A stretch of DNA of 12,346 nucleotides from Zancudomyces culisetae (Eukaryota > Kickxellomycota > Harpellomycetes > Harpellales > Legeriomycetaceae). The notes beneath the pieces are model-generated. The model searched no databases. It saw nothing but the letters and a program-made list of their open reading frames with translations, and was not told the DNA's origin. Positions within the stretch are counted from its first letter, which is position 1; each line of letters begins with the position of its first letter. The stretch lies in the NCBI GenBank assembly GCA_001969505.1, contig LSSK01001077.1, forward strand, positions 1 through 12,346, written 5' to 3'. Shown here in pieces: positions 7,714 to 12,346 of the stretch. Position numbers and translations under genes: made by a program.

Positions 7714-7758
7714 GAATGTTGTGAATGTTGTAAATGTTGTGAATGTTGTGAATGTTGT
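7714..7758 (+). repeat. 9-bp minisatellite, five copies
   Basis: GAATGTTGT is repeated five times in direct tandem. Copy 3 has a single change (AAATGTTGT). A diverged copy at about 7697-7705 suggests the array was once longer. Confidence 0.85.
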
Positions 7759-8863
7759 GGGCTCTGTGAAATTAATCTCTGAAAATCATCAATAATCTAC
7801 CAACTAAATATAGTGAAATGAACTATGGATAAATGATAAATGATAAATGTTCAACACGCCATATTTACTAGATAATTTCATTTTCCAAAACAAACTCGAC
7901 CATCTAAAATATACTAGACAATAAACCTTTTCTATTTTTTGCTTTATTTTTTTGTCTTATTTTTTTTTAATAAGAAATGATGATGGATGCAAAGCTAAAG
8001 CAAAAATTATCTATATACAATTCATAAAAAGAAAAAATATGAAAAAGAAAAAGAAAAAGAAAAAGAGTAGAGTGTGAAAAAAGGGATTTACACAAATACA
8101 AATAGTTGAACTTTTTTATTTTTATTTTTATTTTTATTTTTATTTTTTTGTAAACTAGGTGCAAAGTTGAGAAAAAAAAGGGAATAGAGTAGGACGAATA
8201 GTAGTATATCAACTCGTAAAAAAATAAGTATATAAAGTGGTGAATGATATACACCCACAGATAATATGCATAATATAGATATACATAGATATATAGATAT
8301 ATAGATGTACCTCTTTTTTTTCCCATTAATAATAATAAAGAAAGGTGCAAAAAGAAGAGAAAAGAAAGTAAAGGAGGCAAAATGTTATAAAGGGCAAGAA
8401 AGTGATGTTTGTAGGAGGGGCGGGAGGATAGATTATGGTTTTGGTATTGTAAATCTTTTTTTTTTATATCTTATCTTTTTTATTTATTCATTTATTTAGT
8501 TTGTGGTTTTCTTTTGGTTAGAGTTGGAGGGAAAAGGAGAAGGTAGTGGAAGTGGTGGTGGTAGTAGTGGTGGTGGAGTTGGAGGCTAGAGTTGGAGTGG
8601 AGTGGAGTGGGAGTGGAGTTGGAAGTTGAAGTATTGGGAAGTGTTAATTGGAATGAAATATATAAAAAATTCCTAGTATTTGCAATAATTTGAAAATTAA
8701 AGTGGGTTAATTTGCCAAAAATAGAAAAAAAAACAAATAAATAAATAACAAAGTAAATTACAAGTCAAAAAAAAAAGGAAAAAAAAAGGAAAAAAAATAG
8801 AAAATAGAAAAAAAATTTTTTTTGTTTAGAACCAGTTGAAGAGAAAGAAGCAAAATGAAGGAA

Positions 8864-8891
8864 GGGGGGGAGAGGGGGTGGGAGGAGGGGG
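8864..8891 (+). other. G-quadruplex-like block upstream of Def1
   Basis: G7 (8864-8870), AGA, G5 (8874-8878), T, G3 (8880-8882), AGGA, G5 (8887-8891). Four long G tracts with loops of up to four nt lie about 300 bp before the Def1 ATG, then a GA-repeat. It may be promoter or leader sequence. Confidence 0.55.
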
Positions 8892-9188
8892 TGAGAGAGA
8901 GAGAGAGGAAATTTATTCTTACCATAACGCGAATAATGCAAAGAAAAAAAAAAGCAACAATAACAATAACAATACAATAATAATAATAGTAGTAATAATT
9001 ACTTTGAAGGGAGTAATAAAAGTAATAATAATAATTATTATAATATAGTTGCAAGTAAATAAATAATAAATAAAAAGTAAAAACAAATTTACAAACAGAA
9101 AACTAAATTTGCTCAAAAAAAAAGAAATAAAACAAAACAAAAGAGAGATTTTGTCTTCTTTGAAATAACAATAAATAGTAGTAATAAG

Positions 9189-11729
9189 ATGTCACTCACA
9201 AGTAATACAGAAGAGGGGCGAAGCTCAGGGGTGCGAACAAATAATCCAACACAACAGAGAGATAGCAGTAGCATTAGCAGAGGAGGAGGACCGGGGAATA
9301 AGCGTAGAGGTGGAATAAGCAGCAGACCGTTGGTGGGACGAGGGGGCAGTGTAGGGGGTAAACAAACAGATAATAAAAATAAGAGTACAGTGCGGGCAAA
9401 AGAGGCAGATGAAAATCGAGAGCAGCGCCGGAAATATCGGGAGCAATTGATGTTGCTGAGGGAGGTGTTTCCAAATTGGACAGAGGCAGATTTAATATAT
9501 GCACTGGAAGAAGCAGAGGGAGATTTGGAAATGACAATAGCCAGAATAACAGATGGTAAGAAATGAATAAATAAAAACAAGATGAAAACAGGAATTAAAA
9601 AAAACAGAATAAAGATTAAACAATGATTGATATAAAATGATTATAAAATAGGAATTGCATGCCAATGGGGAGAAGTAAAATCACGCAAGGATAAAAAACA
9701 AGAGGCCAAGGCAGCAGTTAAAGTGAGCCGAGTAAATGAGCCACAATATCGTGAACAGCAACAAGGAGTACGGGGAGGACCTAGAGCAGCAGCAGCTACA
9801 GCAGCACAAGCACAAACACAAGTACAAGCAGGAACAGTAGGAGGGGCAAGTACTAGTAACAATAAAGAGAATAACTATGGAGAAAGAGGAATAAATAAAA
9901 GTGTAAACAAGACAGCTAGACAGGATACAAAAGCGGTTGCAGGAAAACCAGTTAGAAAAGAGGAAGGAGTAGCAACAACAACAACGGCAGCAGTAAAAGC
10001 AGCAGGAACAGGAGCAGGGGCAATGTCGTGGGCCAAAATAGCACAGCGGGGAACAGAGGTTAAAGAAGAGGTGGTTCCAGAGGTAGTAGCCAAGCCACAA
10101 GAGGAAGTAAAGGCAAAAGTAGAAAAGAAAGTAGAAGAAGAAAAAGTAGAGGAAATAAAGAAGGAGGAGGAAGCGAAACAAGAAAAGGAAGAGGAAGCAA
10201 AGAAAGAAGAAAAAGTAGAGAAAGAAGAAGAGGAGAAAGAAGAAGTAGTTGTAGAGAAAAAAGAAGAGGCAGCAGTAGAGAAAAAAGAAGAACAAGAAGC
10301 AGTGGTTGAAGAAGAAAAGAAGGAAGAGAAAAAGGAAGAAGTAGTAGTAGTAGCAGCAACAGCAACAGAGGAGGACGAGGCAGTGGTTATGCCACCAGGA
10401 AGTTACAATATTGAACGATTGGGTTTGCAATTTGGTAGTTTGGGACTAGGAAAGACAGAAGAAAAACAACAGTCAGCAGTTGAAAAAGCCGAAGAAAAGA
10501 AACCAGTTACTACACAAGGTCCACTTGCACAATTTGCAGCAGCTCAGGCACAAGCTCAGGCACAAGCTCAGGCACAAGCTCAGGCTCAAACTCAAAGCCA
10601 AGCAGCCCAAAGTCAACCAGGCTCAGCAATGCCTCAAGGACCACTTCCAAACGACTTTGGTACAGCGATGTTGTATGGAATGGAGGCACAACGAGCAGCA
10701 GCCGCAGCGGCCGCAGCAGCAGCAGCTATGATGGGAAACTATTATCCAAACTACGAATCATTTTCATCCAACTCTAAGGACTCATCTCAGCAAAACAACA
10801 CATCGCCATATCCTCAAGGATTCCTTCCATCTTACCAAAACCCATTCTACAATCCTTACTATTATGGAATGAATCTTTTGCAGCCAAACAACAATTACTC
10901 TCAACCCTTCAAACAAAACATGTATCCTCCAATCTACAACTACCAACAACAACAACAACAATACCAACAACAATTCTCTAAACCTCAAAAACAACAACAA
11001 CCTCAACCTCAACAATCCCAGCAACCTCAACAACAACCCCAGCAACAACAGCCCCAACAACAACAACAACAGCAGCCCCAACAACAATCCCAACAGCCTC
11101 AACAGCAACAACAACAGCCCCAACAACAGCAACAATCCCAGCAACATCATCACCACCAACACCAACAACATCAACAACACCAACACCACCAGCAACACCA
11201 ACGACAGCAGCAACACCAACACCAACAGTACGGCTCATACGGACTTCACTCCCAAGCCTACGACTCTGACCTCTCGTCTTCTCAACCCTATCCTTTCCTC
11301 TTTTCCTCCTCTGCAAAACAACAACAACAACCTCTCGACCAATCCCAGAAATCTCTCCCCATTCCTCCTCCCCATAACCCCAACCCAAACCCTAATCCAA
11401 ACCCCCAAAACCCCGCTGTCATTGCCGGAACCACCTTCTACGCTCCCTCCTCCCAACAATCCTCCCTGCCCCAACACTCCTCCTCTTCCTTCTCTTCCTC
11501 CACCACTTCATCTTCTCTTTCCCATGTTCCTCTCCAATACTCTTACCCTCAATCTTCTCTAGCTTCTCTTTCCCATCTTCAACTCCAACAGCAACAACAA
11601 CAACAACCTCAGCAATCTCAGCAACAGCAATCCCAGCAACAACAGCAACAACAGTCTCAGCAACAGCAGCAATCTTCTGCTTTTGGTTCTTACTCTCAAC
11701 AACGTTCAAACCAACCCTACTGGGCTTAA
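9189..11729 (+). CDS. def1: RNA polymerase II degradation factor Def1 (CUE domain, polyQ tail; 2 exons)
   Basis: The exons are 9189-9555 and 9652-11729, giving 814 residues. Def1 promotes ubiquitylation and degradation of RNA polymerase II stalled at DNA damage. In yeast its CUE domain bridges to the elongin ubiquitin ligase, and proteolytic removal of the Gln-rich C-terminus lets the N-terminus enter the nucleus. Order seen here: a Gly/Arg/Ser-rich start; CUE at about 84-123 ([20 protein letters not shown], then [13 protein letters not shown]); and, restored only by splicing, [15 protein letters not shown] directly after it, the family's usual post-CUE segment. Next come an Ala/Gln region, [10 protein letters not shown] (247-256), a Lys/Glu block (257-364), [21 protein letters not shown] split at 369-389, an Ala-Gln repeat (about 418-435), 11 Ala (471-481) and a Gln/His/Ser/Pro prion-like tail ending NQPYWA. 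The start is the only in-frame ATG before the CUE domain. PDCD5 follows 198 bp downstream on the same strand. Confidence 0.93.
9556..9651 (+). other. Def1 intron (96 nt)
   Basis: The donor is GTAAGA at 9556 and the acceptor is AAATAG ending at 9651. The phase is 1, splitting the Gly codon after TD. Splicing joins the end of the CUE domain to IACQWGEVK. Without it the frame stops six codons on (GKK-stop). A weak TTGAT at 9627-9631 may be the branch site. Confidence 0.92.
10542..10589 (+). repeat. 12-bp tandem repeat encoding Ala-Gln
   Basis: GCTCAGGCACAA occurs three times exactly and a fourth time with one change, encoding AQAQ per copy inside Def1. Confidence 0.85.
10928..11717 (+). repeat. 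CAA/CAG-rich polyglutamine-coding region of Def1
   Basis: Long, imperfect CAA/CAG runs are broken by Pro, Ser, His and Tyr codons, with an NPNPNP stretch and Ser-rich blocks between. The interruptions mean it is not one pure repeat, but length variation is likely. All long antisense frames here result from the lack of stop codons in this composition. Confidence 0.85.
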
Positions 11730-11927
11730 TTTATTCTATTTACTTTAAATTTTTTTTTTGTTTTTATTTTTGTATCCTTTATTTTATAATTTATTTTATT
11801 GTAATGTTTATTTTCAATAAATTTTATTAATCCCTCTTTTATTTTATTTTATTTTACTTTGTTTTGTCTTTTGGTTCTCTTTTTGATTAAATCCAGTTCA
11901 ACTCAATTTAATAATCGAAAAACTAAA
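11730..11927 (+). promoter_or_regulatory. Def1 3' end and PDCD5 promoter in 198 bp
   Basis: AATAAA at 11816-11821, in a T-rich context after the Def1 stop, is the likely polyadenylation signal. The rest must serve as promoter and leader for PDCD5. A TTTTA-repeat tract (about 11836-11858) is present and no clear TATA box is seen. The tight spacing leaves little room for separate control elements. Confidence 0.55.
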
Positions 11928-12346
11928 ATGGAAGAATATACTAATTTACAAGATCCAAGTCAACTAAACTTTGTAAGTTTAACAATATACAAAAACATTA
12001 GCATTCTAAAAGGAAATACACTATAAGTACAATATAAATATAAATAAATACATTTAAATTACTAGAAACCTGAGGGTAGTAGCGGACCCACACCGCAAGA
12101 TCACGAAAACGAATTACGACGGGCCGAGGTCCTCTCGACCATTCTGACAACCGAGGCGCGCGAGCGACTGGGTCGGATTGCGCTGGTCAAGCCAGCCAAG
12201 GCGAAACAAATTGAGGATTTGATTCTTTCGATTATCCAAAAACGCGGCGGAATTGGTGGGATGCGGGGTGCCAAGGTGACAGAATCTGAATTGATTTCGC
12301 TACTCAACCAAATTAATGCTGCCTCCGAACCCTCCCACACCCACAC
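11928..12346 (+). CDS. PDCD5: PDCD5 family protein (5' part; runs off the right edge)
   Basis: The exons are 11928-11972 and 12066 to the window end, both phase 0 at the join. Exon 2 carries the family core: LRRAEVLSTILTTEARERLG, then RIALVKPAKAKQIEDLILSI and VTESELISLLNQI. This matches the helical bundle of PDCD5/TFAR19 (yeast Ymr074c), where LALVKPEK and the ILxxI helix are the hallmarks. The protein is small, cytosolic and nuclear. In animals it is linked to apoptosis and to the CCT chaperonin, and its role in fungi is poorly defined. The usual C-terminal basic/acidic tail is missing because the window ends; about 25 residues would be expected. Two oddities: the N-terminus (MEEYTNLQDPSQLNF) lacks the usual ELxxIRxxRLxxL helix, and GGIGGMRGA looks like a short insertion in a loop. 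No other in-frame ATG precedes the core, so exon 1 is needed, but its identity is less certain. Confidence 0.85.
11973..12065 (+). other. PDCD5 intron 1 (93 nt)
   Basis: The consensus donor GTAAGT is at 11973 and the acceptor ACTAG ends at 12065. The phase is 0. Reading through would stop after about 18 codons (TAA), before the conserved core. Confidence 0.8.

Larger units (their letters stand above)
5325..9188. other. 3.86-kb gene-free intergenic region between divergent genes
   Basis: No protein, tRNA, rRNA or transposon signature could be supported on either strand. The open frames are simple-repeat translations. The region holds the two divergent promoters at its ends and a dense set of simple repeats: (TAAAAAA)n at 5615-5636, a TTGGGC-like series at 5942-5987, (CTATCT)n at about 6312-6357, (AC)n at 7026-7054, a 19-bp pyrimidine tandem at 7336-7373, G10 plus (AGG)5 at 7596-7620, an AT/TA run near 7633-7656, a 9-bp minisatellite at 7714-7758, (GATAAAT)3 near 7830-7850, (GAAAAA)4 at 8041-8064, (ATTTTT)5 at 8118-8147, and GGT/GGAGT-rich DNA at about 8520-8625. 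An undetected non-coding RNA cannot be excluded. Confidence 0.65.

Noticed and set aside
7026-8147. Tandem repeats considered as a CRISPR array or centromeric satellite
   Set aside because: The units are short, differ from one another, and have no regular unique spacers. They are ordinary micro- and minisatellites.
8758-9140. Tyr/Ile/Phe-rich open frames on both strands before Def1
   Set aside because: They are translations of A/T homopolymers, AAT repeats and G runs, with no real protein character.
9681-10430. 249-codon minus-strand frame opposite Def1
   Set aside because: It is a Phe/Leu/Cys/Tyr-rich reading of the purine-rich Lys/Glu codons of Def1. Such low-complexity sequence simply lacks antisense stops.
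10782-11388. Long minus-strand Leu/Val-rich frames opposite the Def1 polyQ region
   Set aside because: They are antisense readings of CAA/CAG repeats with no protein-like composition.

Overview
This is fungal nuclear DNA. Evidence: very AT-rich, simple-repeat-laden intergenic DNA; genes with short GT..AG introns (93-124 nt); AATAAA-type 3' signals; and four genes of eukaryotic families in fungal form (Did2/CHMP1, an Inn1/Fic1-like C2 protein, Def1, PDCD5). The lineage cannot be fixed from the window. An ascomycete or another early-branching fungus is possible, and I do not name a genus. There is no sign of bacterial, phage or plasmid DNA.

Layout, left to right. (1) 1-340, minus strand: a decayed piece of a cystathionine beta-synthase (CBS) gene, with five in-frame stops and one 2-nt frameshift, cut by the left edge. 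(2) 341-2674: non-coding, AT-rich DNA with several small hairpins and one G-rich block. It ends in the CHMP1 promoter. (3) 2675-3256, plus: intact, intronless ESCRT-III gene CHMP1/Did2. (4) 3542-5324, minus: a three-exon gene for a 516-residue protein. It has an N-terminal C2 domain and a long Pro/Gln/Tyr-rich tail with SH3-ligand motifs, the architecture of the cytokinesis factors Inn1/Fic1. It converges on CHMP1 across 285 bp. (5) 5325-9188: 3.86 kb with no credible gene, full of microsatellites, homopolymers and G-quadruplex-like tracts. It separates the divergent C2 and Def1 genes. (6) 9189-11729, plus: a two-exon gene for an 814-residue Def1, the factor for ubiquitin-dependent removal of stalled RNA polymerase II. 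It has a CUE domain, a Lys/Glu-rich block, a UBAP2-like 'MP...LQFGSL' motif and a long polyQ/prion-like tail. (7) 11928 to the right edge, plus: the first two exons of a PDCD5 family gene, 198 bp after Def1.

Splice junctions were assigned by reading. In all four introns the reading frame is kept, and in three of them (both C2 introns and the Def1 intron) a recognisable conserved stretch is rebuilt across the join.

The genes are ordinary housekeeping genes and do not form a pathway cluster. The only thematic link is between CHMP1 (membrane scission, including abscission) and the C2/PxxP protein (septum ingression), which also carries a PSAP tetrapeptide. I found no previously undescribed multi-gene system. 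The items most worth a second look are the CBS relic, the C2/PxxP protein, the UBAP2-type motif in Def1, and the atypical PDCD5 N-terminus.
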